From an uncultured Coriobacteriales bacterium (GTDB taxonomy: Bacteria > Actinomycetota > Coriobacteriia > Coriobacteriales > UMGS124), in assembly GCA_934636245.1 (NCBI GenBank), contig CAKUAI010000017.1:7492-71491 (forward strand): a stretch of 64,000 bases of DNA, given 5' to 3'. A model generated the notes under the pieces. That model had not been told where the DNA came from. It searched no databases and saw only the letters and a list, made by a program, of their open reading frames with translations. The translations under genes were made by a program, and so were the position numbers. Below, piece after piece: positions 42,979 to 51,858 of the stretch (the stretch's first letter is position 1; every line of letters starts with the position of its first letter).

Positions 42979-43116
42979 GCCAAAAGTCTGCGCTATAACT
43001 CTGGCGTAGCTGCGCTCCTAAAACACGCACACCATCTACCTGGGATGATGCAAACGACCAACGCGGCAAAACAGGGGTCCGCAGCCCCCTGTCGGATTAT
43101 TACGCAGACTTTTGGC
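42979..43116. repeat. 138-bp element with terminal inverted repeats, copy 2
   Basis: Ends GCCAAAAGTCTGCG / CGCAGACTTTTGGC, a perfect 14-bp pair, and the core CCATCTACCTGGGATGAT. It is closest to copy 3 at 57283, with which it also shares both flanks: AAAAC on the left and CTTTTTCGCGAGAG on the right. Confidence 0.8.
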
Positions 43117-43440
43117 CTTTTTCGCGAGAGCTGCGGGGCATCTTGCCCGCAACAACGCGAGAACGGCCGCTTTCGTGGGTCCCCGGGGCTGCCCCCCAAC
43201 TGCGCGGGAACGGCCGGTTTCGCAGCCCCGGGGGATGTCTCGCCTGCAGCAAAACGAAACCAGTCGTCTTCAGGCAGCCCCGAGAAACACCTCGTCCGCA
43301 AGCGGCGCGGAAACTGCTTTTCACGGATCATGGGAGGCCTCTCACCTGCAGCAGCACGTAAACGGTCGTCTTCAGGCAACCCCCCGGGAGGCACCTCGCC
43401 CGCAAGCAGCGCGGGAGCGGCCGTTTTTCAGGTGTCCCAC
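43117..43440. repeat. About 52-bp tandem repeats right of 138-bp copy 2
   Basis: About six units of 44-54 bp. Each has a block like GCGCGGGAACGGCCG followed by a C-run block and CACCTCGCCCGC. The array at 57421-57760 has the same consensus, and both lie between a 138-bp element and a LuxR 3' end. Confidence 0.75.
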
Positions 43441-43461
43441 GTCCCTCGCCCACCGCCGACC

Positions 43462-43570
43462 TCAGTACCTGTCGATGAGGTCGATGAGCTCCTACTTGGA
43501 GCGGACTTCGGTCTTCTCGTAAATCCTGCGGATGTGGGTCCGCACGGTGCTTTCGGACACGCATAGAGCA
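43462..43570 (-). pseudogene. LuxR 3'-end scar (about 35 codons) with a nonsense mutation
   Basis: The - strand encodes CVSESTVRTHIRRIYEKTEV, RSK, then TAG, then ELIDLIDRY and TGA. The intact LuxR gene at 57770 ends CVSESTVRTHIRRIYEKTEV, HSKQELIDLIDRY, so one base change turned Gln (CAG) into a stop. Upstream of CVSES the similarity is lost. It is the end of a duplicated LuxR gene carried together with its repeats and 138-bp element. Confidence 0.82.
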
Positions 43571-43605
43571 AAAAGCCTTGACAATGACCAAGGAGGCAGA
43601 AAACC

Positions 43606-45237
43606 CTATGCCTCCAGGAAAGCTTGGCCGGACTGGGTTGGGGGCAGAGCGGCACCGAGGGAGGCGAGGGCGGCGGCGGGACGCACGTGCGCAAGCTCAA
43701 TGCCATCTACCAGGCGAGTCCTGCCCACGGGGATGTGTGCTTTGCATGCTGTGGCCACAGACGCGCCGGCAAAGTATGAGATGACAAGCGTGTCGCATGG
43801 CAGGCTCACGGCGCGCAAGATTGCAGGATTTCCCTGGTCGTCAATGCCATCCGCCAGGCCCTCGGCGGCGGCAAGCACAACGACAAGGCCGTAGCCCTCA
43901 TCGGCGATCGCGTCATAGGTGACGACGTGCACCGTCGGGCGGGAGCAGTCGAACACGGGCCCGCACAGGCAACCCCGAGCCTTGCAAGCAAGCGCCGCGG
44001 CGTCCTCATCGCCTTCGACCTGGCCGAGAAGACCCACCAAGGCAGGTACCTCATCGGCGCCGGCGGCATGCGCGAGGCTATAGCCTCGCAAGGAATGCTT
44101 CTCGGAGATGAACGTACGCGCCTCCTCGTAGCGAGCCGACAGCGGAGAGGCGGCCCGGGCCGCATAGGCAGAAGCGAGAAGGCTTTCGATATCGAACGCC
44201 GGCTCGCCGTTCCACGCCTCCAGCAGGCCTCCCCATGCGTGGGCTCCCAAATCCGGCATGCCCAGACCGAACCGAACGCGCCACGCCAATGGGTCTTCGG
44301 GACAAGCGAGCAGATCGAGCGCATTAATTGCTGCGGTCGCTCGAGCACGGCCCGCATCGCGGGGGTCCTCGGTCAAGGCGTATCCAAGCTGCGTGCGACT
44401 CACATCAAATCGCCTGTGCTCAAGCGCTCTCTGGGCAAGACGACCCCAGCGCGCATCAGGAACGGCCACGCACACTCGCGAGGGCGGCAGCTCGTCCCCT
44501 CCCCTTCGCACGGCGTCTTGCACATAGTGCGCGATGCCGTCGAGCTCGTCTTCGGGACTGGTCCACTTCACAAGCGAGGCCTGGGCGGCCGGCAGAACGG
44601 CAGCGTCATCTCGAAGCAAGGCGCGAGTGGCCGACAAGGCGGCGGCGCCATCTCGATACGAGACCTGGGCAACTGGCAAAGCGGCAGCTCCATCTCGAAG
44701 CGAAGCCTGGCCGGCCGACAAGGCGGCGCCGTCATCACAACCCGAGGCACCCGCGGCGGCGTCGCAACCCGAGGCACCCGCAGCAGCCCCGCCCAGGTGT
44801 TCTCCGCTCGCTGCGGCGGGCGACGCACCCGCAGCAATCCCGCCCAGACATCCCCCGTTCGCCGCAGCACCCGCACTCGAAGACACCCCGTCACGCAGGC
44901 GCCTGCCAGCCGCGTCGTTATCCTCGCGCATCGCTGCCTGCACGGCGCGAAGCCGTGCAGCGGGCAAGCCGGCAACCTTAAGGTCCTCCAGTAGGAACAG
45001 ACGCTCAACATCGGTCAGAAGCCTGTCGCGCCTCAAACAAACCGCAGAGAACTTCAGCGCGCGCCACTCGGCAGAGCCAGCCACACTATCCGCCAGAAGT
45101 CCCTCGATTGCCTCACGAGTCCGGCTGTTTTCTTGCGCCTTGGGCTTCCCCGGGGCCGTCCCGGTGGCACTCACGCGATCCCCCTGCATCCCATGGCCCT
45201 CAGCCTCAGCTGCATGCCCCTCGTCTACCAGCCTCAT
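43606..45237 (-). CDS. Degenerate UvrD-like helicase paralogue lacking its ATPase motifs
   Basis: 543 aa. Paralogue of the helicase at 53529: RLFLLEDLKVAGLPAARLR matches SILLEDVKASGLRPKRLR there, DPRDAGR and DPLAWRVRFGLG match DPRDLGR and MLAWRSWCGFG, and VVTYDAIADEGYGLVVVLAA matches motif V. The first about 100 residues of the partner, with Walker A, are absent, as is the DDYQ box, and the Arg of motif VI is replaced (SLPCDTLVISYF). A region of about 100 residues is filled with Ala/Gly/Ser repeats (QASLRDGAAALPVAQ type). The ATG overlaps the stop of the upstream LuxR gene (ATGA), so it is co-translated. Probably no helicase activity; a binding or regulatory role is possible, or it is decaying. 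Confidence 0.72.
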   Translation of the reverse strand: MRLVDEGHAAEAEGHGMQGDRVSATGTAPGKPKAQENSRTREAIEGLLADSVAGSAEWRALKFSAVCLRRDRLLTDVERLFLLEDLKVAGLPAARLRAVQAAMREDNDAAGRRLRDGVSSSAGAAANGGCLGGIAAGASPAAASGEHLGGAAAGASGCDAAAGASGCDDGAALSAGQASLRDGAAALPVAQVSYRDGAAALSATRALLRDDAAVLPAAQASLVKWTSPEDELDGIAHYVQDAVRRGGDELPPSRVCVAVPDARWGRLAQRALEHRRFDVSRTQLGYALTEDPRDAGRARATAAINALDLLACPEDPLAWRVRFGLGMPDLGAHAWGGLLEAWNGEPAFDIESLLASAYAARAASPLSARYEEARTFISEKHSLRGYSLAHAAGADEVPALVGLLGQVEGDEDAAALACKARGCLCGPVFDCSRPTVHVVTYDAIADEGYGLVVVLAAAEGLADGIDDQGNPAILRAVSLPCDTLVISYFAGASVATACKAHIPVGRTRLVDGIELAHVRPAAALASLGAALPPTQSGQAFLEA

Positions 45238-46787
45238 CGCTTGCTCTCCCTTTCTTCTTGCGGCGCAACCCTGCCCTCGATAAGGTCGAGCAGCTCCTGC
45301 TTGCTATGGATGTCGAGCTTCTGGTAGATATGGCGCAGGTGCGTGGTCACCGTGCCGCGCGAGGCATGGAGCTCCTCTTGCAGACGCGCATACGAGCGAC
45401 CCTTGGCATACGAGATCATGACTTCCGTCTCGCGCTCGGTCAGTCCGTAACGCTCGGCAATGTCTCGGCAGCGGCTCACAAACCTCGGCGGGCGAGGAGC
45501 TCCGTCTTCGCTTGAGGCCGACGAGGTCGCTTTGTCAGCGGCATCCTCCGCGCTCTCGGCAAGTGCCGTCATCTTGACCAGGTCGCTTTCCTTAAGCACG
45601 AACATGTAGGAACAGAGCACGGCGCACGTCGCCCCCAGCGCGACAATGCTCAACATGCGCGGCGAAAACGGCGAGAAAGCAGCCACAACTGCACTGCCCG
45701 CAAGCGAGCCGAGCAACACGCCCAGCGTGATCATCGACCAGCCGATGCCGAACACCGTGACCGAGGAAAGGCGGTAGGTATAGGTGATGTCAGCCAACAA
45801 CATCCAGATGAGAACGTTGAACGTGCCGTATCCCGCAAGCGCCAGCACGCTTTGCAGGCCCGTGCCAACAAAAATGGGCAGCAGCTGGAACACGAACGCC
45901 ATGATGCCCACGGTCACCTTGTATATCCAGCGCAGGTCGAACGTCTTGCGCACGATAAGGCTTCCCCAAATGATGACGACCGTGATGACGGACGCAATAA
46001 GAAACGGCACGTGATAGAGGTCGCGCATACCCATGCCGCCTGCCGCTATGAACACCGCGCGCACCATGCCGTCGGCCAGGCCGACCAGGCACGCGCACAC
46101 ACCCACGCGCACTGCAAACTTGGCGATAGAGATGGGCACGGGGCGCACGGCAGGCTGCGACGCCGGAGACCACACGCCCAAAGGACCAAACAAGATGAGG
46201 CTCGATATAAGAGGAATAACGCAGGCAAGCAGGCACGCCCCCACAGACGGAAGCCACCACGAAACGAAATACACAACAGCCGCCAGGAGGAACGCAAACG
46301 GTGCCTCGAACGCAGTCTGCCGCGAGGGCACGTTGCGATACAGCTCGCCATACCCGAGGTCGAGTAGGCCCGATCCGATGCCCGTCGCCACGCCGCCATA
46401 CACGCAAAGTGCCTGCGTAGGCACGCCAGACAAGGTCGAGGAGACAACGGCAAGCGTGCCTGAGCACAACAGGGCAGGCACGACCCAGCGCACATGCGGC
46501 TTGCTCATACACGCGCAAAACTCTTTGGCGCGAAAAGCAGGCAGAAACATCGTGAGGAACAGGCACACCGTAGAGATGCCGAACACAACGTCGGGAATCG
46601 GGCTGCCATTCCAGGTGACGCAGCTTGCCGCCGCGCCAATGAACATGAGGTAGACCCAGGCGCGTGCCAGCGCAAATCCAATCGAGCGCAGACTCACAAG
46701 CTCACGCCAGCGCACATCCCGCAGGCGTGCGGCAATATCCGGCTCGGCGGCCGAAGTCTCGATTGTCGTCGACGTGTCCTGTTCCAT
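45234..46787 (-). CDS. Membrane LuxR-family regulator with multi-helix N-terminal domain (1)
   Basis: 517 aa from the Met at 46787 behind AAAGAGGAC. Residues about 30-425 hold roughly 12 hydrophobic segments in an MFS-like arrangement (for example ALARAWVYLMFIGAAASCV, ALCVYGGVATGIGSGLLDLG). A linker then leads to a C-terminal LuxR HTH at about 450-505: YGLTERETEVMISYAKGRSY, LHASRGTVTTHLRHIYQKLD, IHSKQELLDLI. Such one-protein sensors are abundant in Coriobacteriia beside respiratory enzyme genes; the membrane part presumably senses a small molecule and the HTH controls the neighbouring operon. The likely target is the divergent DMSO-reductase-family operon starting at 47397. It overlaps the degenerate helicase gene. 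Confidence 0.87.
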   Translation of the reverse strand: MEQDTSTTIETSAAEPDIAARLRDVRWRELVSLRSIGFALARAWVYLMFIGAAASCVTWNGSPIPDVVFGISTVCLFLTMFLPAFRAKEFCACMSKPHVRWVVPALLCSGTLAVVSSTLSGVPTQALCVYGGVATGIGSGLLDLGYGELYRNVPSRQTAFEAPFAFLLAAVVYFVSWWLPSVGACLLACVIPLISSLILFGPLGVWSPASQPAVRPVPISIAKFAVRVGVCACLVGLADGMVRAVFIAAGGMGMRDLYHVPFLIASVITVVIIWGSLIVRKTFDLRWIYKVTVGIMAFVFQLLPIFVGTGLQSVLALAGYGTFNVLIWMLLADITYTYRLSSVTVFGIGWSMITLGVLLGSLAGSAVVAAFSPFSPRMLSIVALGATCAVLCSYMFVLKESDLVKMTALAESAEDAADKATSSASSEDGAPRPPRFVSRCRDIAERYGLTERETEVMISYAKGRSYARLQEELHASRGTVTTHLRHIYQKLDIHSKQELLDLIEGRVAPQEERESKR

Positions 46788-47396
46788 GTCCTCTTTGCCC
46801 TCCCCTTTTCCCGCATTATAAGCAATCGCCGGAAATCTGGGAGGCACGCAGGCGATTACGGCCCACTTCGTCGCTCACCCCATGACAGAGACGCGAGACT
46901 CCACTCGCTGTTTTCGCAAAGTTTTTAGCCTCAAGAGAACCCAAAATTTGTGTATTTCGCAAGCTGGCTCTCGCGCAAACTCCGGCCCCGTCGCTGCGCC
47001 CACCCAACAGCATGCACGAGACCGCGCCCACCGCTCTGCAAGGTTTTTGGCCTCAAGAAGGCCGGGAATGAGCAGTCATTGCAAGCCCGCCCTCATGAGA
47101 ACCACTATGCGCAAACCAGAACCCCACGCACGCCGGGCTTCGTCCGGATCGATATAAGCAAACGTCGCCCTCCTGCCGCAAGAACAGCATCAACAGGCAA
47201 TCTACCAGCCGCTATCGCATTTTGCATGATGCCTGAATCGGCGTATGAAAGCCGAAAAAGACCCTTTGCATGATGTTCTTCTTTCTACGCGCGCGCACAA
47301 TGGGGATGGGCTGGGGCATCCGTGGCGGCAACCACTTGCCGCGAGACGCCCCGCCTCAAAGGGAAACGGAAAGCAACGAAAGTAAGGGAGGAAAGC
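46788..47396. promoter_or_regulatory. Divergent control region between the LuxR gene and the DMSO-reductase-type operon
   Basis: About 600 bp without a gene. It contains a direct repeat: GTTTTTAGCCTCAAGA near 46920 and GTTTTTGGCCTCAAGA near 47043, about 120 bp apart and each preceded by GCAAA or GCAAG. These are candidate binding sites for the LuxR protein. No promoter boxes can be assigned safely. Confidence 0.45.
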
Positions 47397-50300
47397 ATGG
47401 GCAAGCTCAGCCTGACACGCCGCGCGTTCACCAAGCTGTCTGCCGTGACCGCCGCGACGGTCGCGCTCTCAGGGGTCGTGGGCACCGGTGCCGCTCTGGC
47501 CGAAGACCCGAGCGCAGTCGACCGCGAGGACGAGGTCAAGCGCATCCGCAGCTGCTGCCGTGGTTGCGGCAAGATGGAGTGCGGCGTCTGGGTCACCGTG
47601 AAGAACGGCCGCATCGTCAAGACCGAGGGCGACCAGTCGTCGTTCCAGTCTTCGGGCAACCACTGCTCCAAGGGCCAGGCATCGATCCAGGCCGCCTATC
47701 ACCCCGCGCGCATCTACCACCCCATGAAGCGCACGAACCCCAAGGGCGAGGAGCCCGGCTGGGTGCGCATCAGCTGGGAAGAGGCCATGGAGACCATCGG
47801 TGAGAAGTTCACCGAGATTATCGACCAGTACGGTGGCCAGTCTATCTTCAACATGTGCGGCACCTCGCGCCAGTGGGTCTACGGCCCCTATGCCTTCTAC
47901 AAGTGGCTGTTCGACACGCCCAACGCGCACGTCGCCTCCGAGATCTGCAAGGGCCCGCGCCGCCTCATGGGCTGGATCTCCTCCGTCGACGGCGCTCCGT
48001 GGATGGCCCTGCGCGACCGTCCCCGCGTGTACGTGCAGTGGGGCACCGCGCCTGAGAACTCCAACTACGACGACTCCTGCCGCAACCTCGTGGATGCCTT
48101 CTCCGAGGCTGACACGCACATCATCGTTGACCCCCGCCTCACCGGCGCCGGCAAGGAGGCCGACTACTGGCTGAACCTGCGCCCCGGCTCGGACGGCGCT
48201 CTGGCCAACTGCTGGCAGTACCTCATGTTCAAGCATGACCTGGTGGACTGGGAGTTCGTGAAGCGCTGGACCGACGCGTCGCTTCTCGTCATCGAGGACA
48301 TGGAGCCCACCGGCGGCCGCTACTTCACCCTCTCCACCCCCATCACCGCCGCGCCCGACCTGACCGGCGACAAGCTCAAGACCCGCCTGCTCAAGGAGAT
48401 GGACCTGGTCGAGGGCGGCTCTCCCCGCAAGTTCTACGCTTGGAACAAGAACGCCAACAACGGCGAAGGCGGCCTGGTGTACTGGGACACCGACACCACG
48501 CAGTGGGAAGGCTGCAACCACGTCGCCCCCACCCGCGACGAGATGACCGTCATGTACGAGGGCACCTCGCAGGAGGGCTACCTGCCTCCCCTGTCCTACT
48601 GGGAGCTTGAGGAGGCCGGCATCGACTTCGACCTCGAGGGCGAGCATGAGATCACCCTGGCCGACGGCTCCAAGCACATCGCCCGTCCCGTGTGGTCCTA
48701 CCTGGTGAAATCCGTGGAGAACTGCACCCCCGAGTGGTGCTCCGAGATCACCGGCCTCGACCCCGTGGCCATCGAGGAGTCGTTCCTGAAGTGGGCCACC
48801 CGTCCCGAGGGCCAGACCTGGGGCAACGGCGGCATCCACCTCAACCTCGCCCCCGACCAGATCGGCAACTGCACCCAGACCGTGCGCGCCGTCCTGAACC
48901 TGGTCTACACCTCCGGCAACTTCGACGGCCCCGCCGGCAACCGCGGACTGACCCGCACCCCCGTCGACGAGCAGTCCACCGCCGCCCCCGGCGTGAACAT
49001 GCCCCAGGAGGTCAAGTGGCAGCTCAAGGGCCTCGGCGCATGCCCGCCCTTCTACCTCGCCGACGAAGAGGTCCCCATGGACCAGATTCCCGACCGCTAC
49101 GAGGTCCTTCAGAACATGGTGGGTGCCGACAAGTTCCCGATCACCGCGTACTACAACGAGTGGTCTGACGCCACCTGCACCTGGAACGCCGCCCTGACCG
49201 GCGACCCCTACCCCATCCGCGGCGGCATCAACGAGTCCGGCTCCTTCATGAACATGTCCAACGCCCACCTTGCCTGGGATGCCCTTGCCTCCCTGGACTT
49301 CTGGGTCGACATCAACATGTTCCACCACCCCGGCACCGAGATGGCCGACATCCTGCTGCCTTGCGCGCACTGGACCGAGATCAACAACATCCGCGTCTCC
49401 CAGGGCGCCTCGGGCGGCATCGGCCTGACCCAGCGCGCCATTGAGCCTCCGGCGGATGCCAAGTTCGACTACGACATCAACCGCCTGATCTTCGAGGCGC
49501 TGGAAAAGCAGGGCAACCCCAACGGCACCTGGATGAACATCAAGGGCGACGCGCCCGGCGCCTACGACTCCGACGAGCGTCTTGAAGACTGGTTCCAGGC
49601 CCACAACGAGGTCAGCGGCTTCGACACCCAGTATCCCGGCTGCAAGTGGGAGCACTTCGAGGACTACCGCAAGGACTTCCAGGAGAACGGCTGGTTCAAC
49701 GCCAAGGTCCTCGAGCCCAACCGCTGGGGCACTTACCGCCGCTTCGAGACCGGTTGGATGCGCATGGGCAAGGACGCCTGCACCGGCACCCCCTGGGGCG
49801 GCTTCGACGAGAACGGCCAGCCGATGAACAACTTCGGCTGCCCCACCTCCAACGGCCTCGTGCAGTTCTGGCCCATGGCCTTCGAGACTTACTGCCTCGA
49901 CAAGGCCAACGAGTTCGAGCCCGGCAAGTTCGACGTCATCAAGGAGATGATGCCGGTCTTCGAGGAGCCCGCCTCCGGCCCCAACGGCACCGTCGACACC
50001 ACCGAGTACCCCATCCTTCTCACCACCGGCCGCCGCATCCCGGTGTACTTCCACTCCGAGCATCGCCAGCTGCCCTGGTGCCGCGAGATCTGGCCCGTGC
50101 CGCGCCTCGAGATGAACCCCGCCGACGCCGCCGAGCTCGGCCTTGAGCAGGGCGACTGGGCATGGATTGAAACCGAGTGGGGCAAGGTGCGCCAGACCGT
50201 GGACCTCTATGAGGGCATCGCCAAGGGCTGGGCAAACGCCGAGCACGCCTGGTGGTATCCCGAGCTCCCCGCGCCCACGCACGGCTTCGAGCTCTCCTGC

Positions 50301-50519
50301 ATCGACTGCATCTGGGACCCGAACGGCCAGGACAAGTTCATCGGCTCCAGCCACATGCGTGGCGTGCCGGTCAAGATCTACAAAGCCACGCCCGAGAACT
50401 GCCCCGACGGCCAGGTCATCCCCTGCGCGCCCGAGGACGGCACCCCCATCATCGCCGACGCCTCCGACCCGCGCCTGAAGGAATGGCTGCCCAACTACGA
50501 CATTCGAGAGGAGGCGTAG
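47397..50519 (+). CDS. Tat-exported molybdopterin oxidoreductase, DMSO reductase family catalytic subunit
   Basis: 1040 aa from the Met at 47397 behind GGGAGGAAAGC. Twin-arginine signal SLTRRAFTKLSAVTAATVAL, cleaved near ALA. The N-terminal 4Fe-4S motif is CRGCGKMEC and GNHCSKG. Molybdopterin domain follows (WVRISWEEAMETIGEKFTEI, HIIVDPRLTGAGKEADYW); ASEICKGPRRLM is a candidate site for a Cys Mo ligand. The C-terminal Molydop_binding domain starts near LLTTGRRIPVYFHSEHRQLP. It works with the Fe-S subunit encoded 3 bp downstream. No membrane-anchor subunit gene follows. In Eggerthellaceae this family includes catechol dehydroxylases and many orphan reductases, so the substrate is open. Confidence 0.92.
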   Translation: MGKLSLTRRAFTKLSAVTAATVALSGVVGTGAALAEDPSAVDREDEVKRIRSCCRGCGKMECGVWVTVKNGRIVKTEGDQSSFQSSGNHCSKGQASIQAAYHPARIYHPMKRTNPKGEEPGWVRISWEEAMETIGEKFTEIIDQYGGQSIFNMCGTSRQWVYGPYAFYKWLFDTPNAHVASEICKGPRRLMGWISSVDGAPWMALRDRPRVYVQWGTAPENSNYDDSCRNLVDAFSEADTHIIVDPRLTGAGKEADYWLNLRPGSDGALANCWQYLMFKHDLVDWEFVKRWTDASLLVIEDMEPTGGRYFTLSTPITAAPDLTGDKLKTRLLKEMDLVEGGSPRKFYAWNKNANNGEGGLVYWDTDTTQWEGCNHVAPTRDEMTVMYEGTSQEGYLPPLSYWELEEAGIDFDLEGEHEITLADGSKHIARPVWSYLVKSVENCTPEWCSEITGLDPVAIEESFLKWATRPEGQTWGNGGIHLNLAPDQIGNCTQTVRAVLNLVYTSGNFDGPAGNRGLTRTPVDEQSTAAPGVNMPQEVKWQLKGLGACPPFYLADEEVPMDQIPDRYEVLQNMVGADKFPITAYYNEWSDATCTWNAALTGDPYPIRGGINESGSFMNMSNAHLAWDALASLDFWVDINMFHHPGTEMADILLPCAHWTEINNIRVSQGASGGIGLTQRAIEPPADAKFDYDINRLIFEALEKQGNPNGTWMNIKGDAPGAYDSDERLEDWFQAHNEVSGFDTQYPGCKWEHFEDYRKDFQENGWFNAKVLEPNRWGTYRRFETGWMRMGKDACTGTPWGGFDENGQPMNNFGCPTSNGLVQFWPMAFETYCLDKANEFEPGKFDVIKEMMPVFEEPASGPNGTVDTTEYPILLTTGRRIPVYFHSEHRQLPWCREIWPVPRLEMNPADAAELGLEQGDWAWIETEWGKVRQTVDLYEGIAKGWANAEHAWWYPELPAPTHGFELSCIDCIWDPNGQDKFIGSSHMRGVPVKIYKATPENCPDGQVIPCAPEDGTPIIADASDPRLKEWLPNYDIREEA

Positions 50520-50522
50520 GAA

Positions 50523-51209
50523 ATGAGCCAGTACGCAATCGTCACCGACCTCAACCGCTGCGTGGGCTGCATGGCCTGCATGGTCGCCTGCAAGGCCGTC
50601 AACAATGTGCAGATCGGCAACTTCTGGAACAAGGTCCTGCGCGTGGGCCCCACCAAGAAGGCCGACTACGTCCACACCAACGACGTTGAGATGTACTACC
50701 TGCCCGTTTCCTGCCAGCACTGCCAGAACCCCGAGTGCGTGGCCGTGTGCCCCACGGGCGCCTCAGTCAAGCTCGACGACGGCACCGTGCAGATTGACGC
50801 CGAGCAGTGCATCGGCTGCCAGGCTTGTGTCTCTGCCTGCCCCTACGGCGTGCGCTACCTCAACGAGGAGCTCACCGTGGTGGAGAAGTGCACCCTGTGC
50901 CACGACCTCGTAGAGGAGGGCGGCCTGCCCCAGTGTGTGAGCCAGTGCGGTGGCCGCGCCCGCTTCTTCGGCGACCTGGACAAGGGCATCGAAACCTTCG
51001 AGGCCCCGGCCATCGTCTACGACGTGGACCGCAGCGCCGACGTCGTCAGCTACGACGCCATGTTCACCGGCGGACGCATCACCCTGGGCGAGGCCGCAAA
51101 GGAGCACAGCGAGTCCGACCTGTACCAGCTGCCCAACGCAGGCAACGACCCGGCGTACTATTACATCCTCCGCGACCGTACCTGGCAGGACGGCGAGGTT
51201 AGGATGTAG
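50523..51209 (+). CDS. DmsB-type ferredoxin subunit with four 4Fe-4S clusters
   Basis: 228 aa. Four Cys groups in the DmsB/PsrB order: CVGCMACMVACKAVN, CQHCQNPECVAVCPTGA, CIGCQACVSACPYG, and CTLCHDLVEEGGLPQC with CGG. It wires electrons between the catalytic subunit and a donor and travels with the Tat-tagged partner. The start is 3 bp after the catalytic gene. Its stop codon is the first unit of a long repeat array: the last bases GGATGTAG recur at the head of later units. No NrfD/DmsC anchor is encoded next, so the quinol or cytochrome donor must be elsewhere. Confidence 0.92.
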   Translation: MSQYAIVTDLNRCVGCMACMVACKAVNNVQIGNFWNKVLRVGPTKKADYVHTNDVEMYYLPVSCQHCQNPECVAVCPTGASVKLDDGTVQIDAEQCIGCQACVSACPYGVRYLNEELTVVEKCTLCHDLVEEGGLPQCVSQCGGRARFFGDLDKGIETFEAPAIVYDVDRSADVVSYDAMFTGGRITLGEAAKEHSESDLYQLPNAGNDPAYYYILRDRTWQDGEVRM

Positions 51210-51720
51210 TGGAACCTGGCCTGCTGCGTTCTCGGGAGGCTCACGTACATCTAGTACGCATCGCCTCCCGACGCCTTGCAGGCCAGAACCCACGTTTTAG
51301 GATGTAGCAGAACCTGATGCGCTGCGTTCCGCAGGACCTAGAGTACTCCAGTACACGTCGGCCCTGCGCGCCTTGCGCATCAGAACCTGCTTTTTAGTGG
51401 GTAGCGGAACCTGGCCTGCTGCGTTCCACGGGGCTCGTCGCAAAGAACGCTCCGTGTCGGGAGGCTCACGCGCGGTGCGCACCTGTGGTGTACATCTAGT
51501 ACGCATCGCCTCCCGACGCCTTGCAGGCCAGAACCCACTTATTTGTATGTAGCGGAACCTCGTCCGCTTCGTTCTCCACGGGACTCGTCGCAAGACCGGC
51601 TCCGTGCGCGATGCCTCGAGTACTCCAGTAGGCCAGGGACCCGCACCGCGCACGTCGGCCCTGCGCGCCTTGCGCATCAGAACCTGCTTTTGGCGGGTAG
51701 CGGAGCCTGGCCTGCCGTGA
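51199..51720. repeat. Array of palindromic units (98, 97, 148, 148 bp and a partial) after the dmsB-like gene
   Basis: Units start at about 51204, 51302, 51399, 51547 and 51695, each with (AT)GTAG, then YGGARCCTG. Units 1 and 3 fold with GGCCTGC/GCAGGCC outer arms and CGGGAGGC/GCCTCCCG inner arms around GTACATCTAGTAC. Unit 2 uses GATGCGC/GCGCATC and CAGG/CCTG around GTACTCCAGTAC. Units 3 and 4 carry an extra 30-bp hairpin (CACGGG...CTCCGTG) and a further CGCGGTGCG-type insert of about 20 bp. Unit 4 joins two unlike arms. The segment TGCGTTC on the left and GCGCCTTG or ACGCCTTGC on the right recur in each, as in the palindrome at 18887. No protein is encoded. Confidence 0.85.
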
Positions 51721-51858
51721 AGTAGGGACGGCGCAACAGAAAGGTGTCTGCGTAGATTGGGTGGCAATGGGGGTCTTTTGACTTCCATTGCCACCATGTG
51801 TGCGCAGAAAAAGCTTCGAGACCTCGGCGTCTCAAAGGGATTAGGGGAGGATCACACC

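Noticed and set aside
43117..43440. Possible CRISPR array (and the similar array at 57421-57760)
   Set aside because: Units differ throughout, the intervals are similar to each other and not unique spacers, repeat identity is low, and no cas genes are present.
47469..50720. 1083-codon open frame on the - strand opposite the DMSO-reductase-type genes
   Set aside because: Shadow of strongly biased codons; the + strand carries the complete Tat, Fe-S and Mo motifs.
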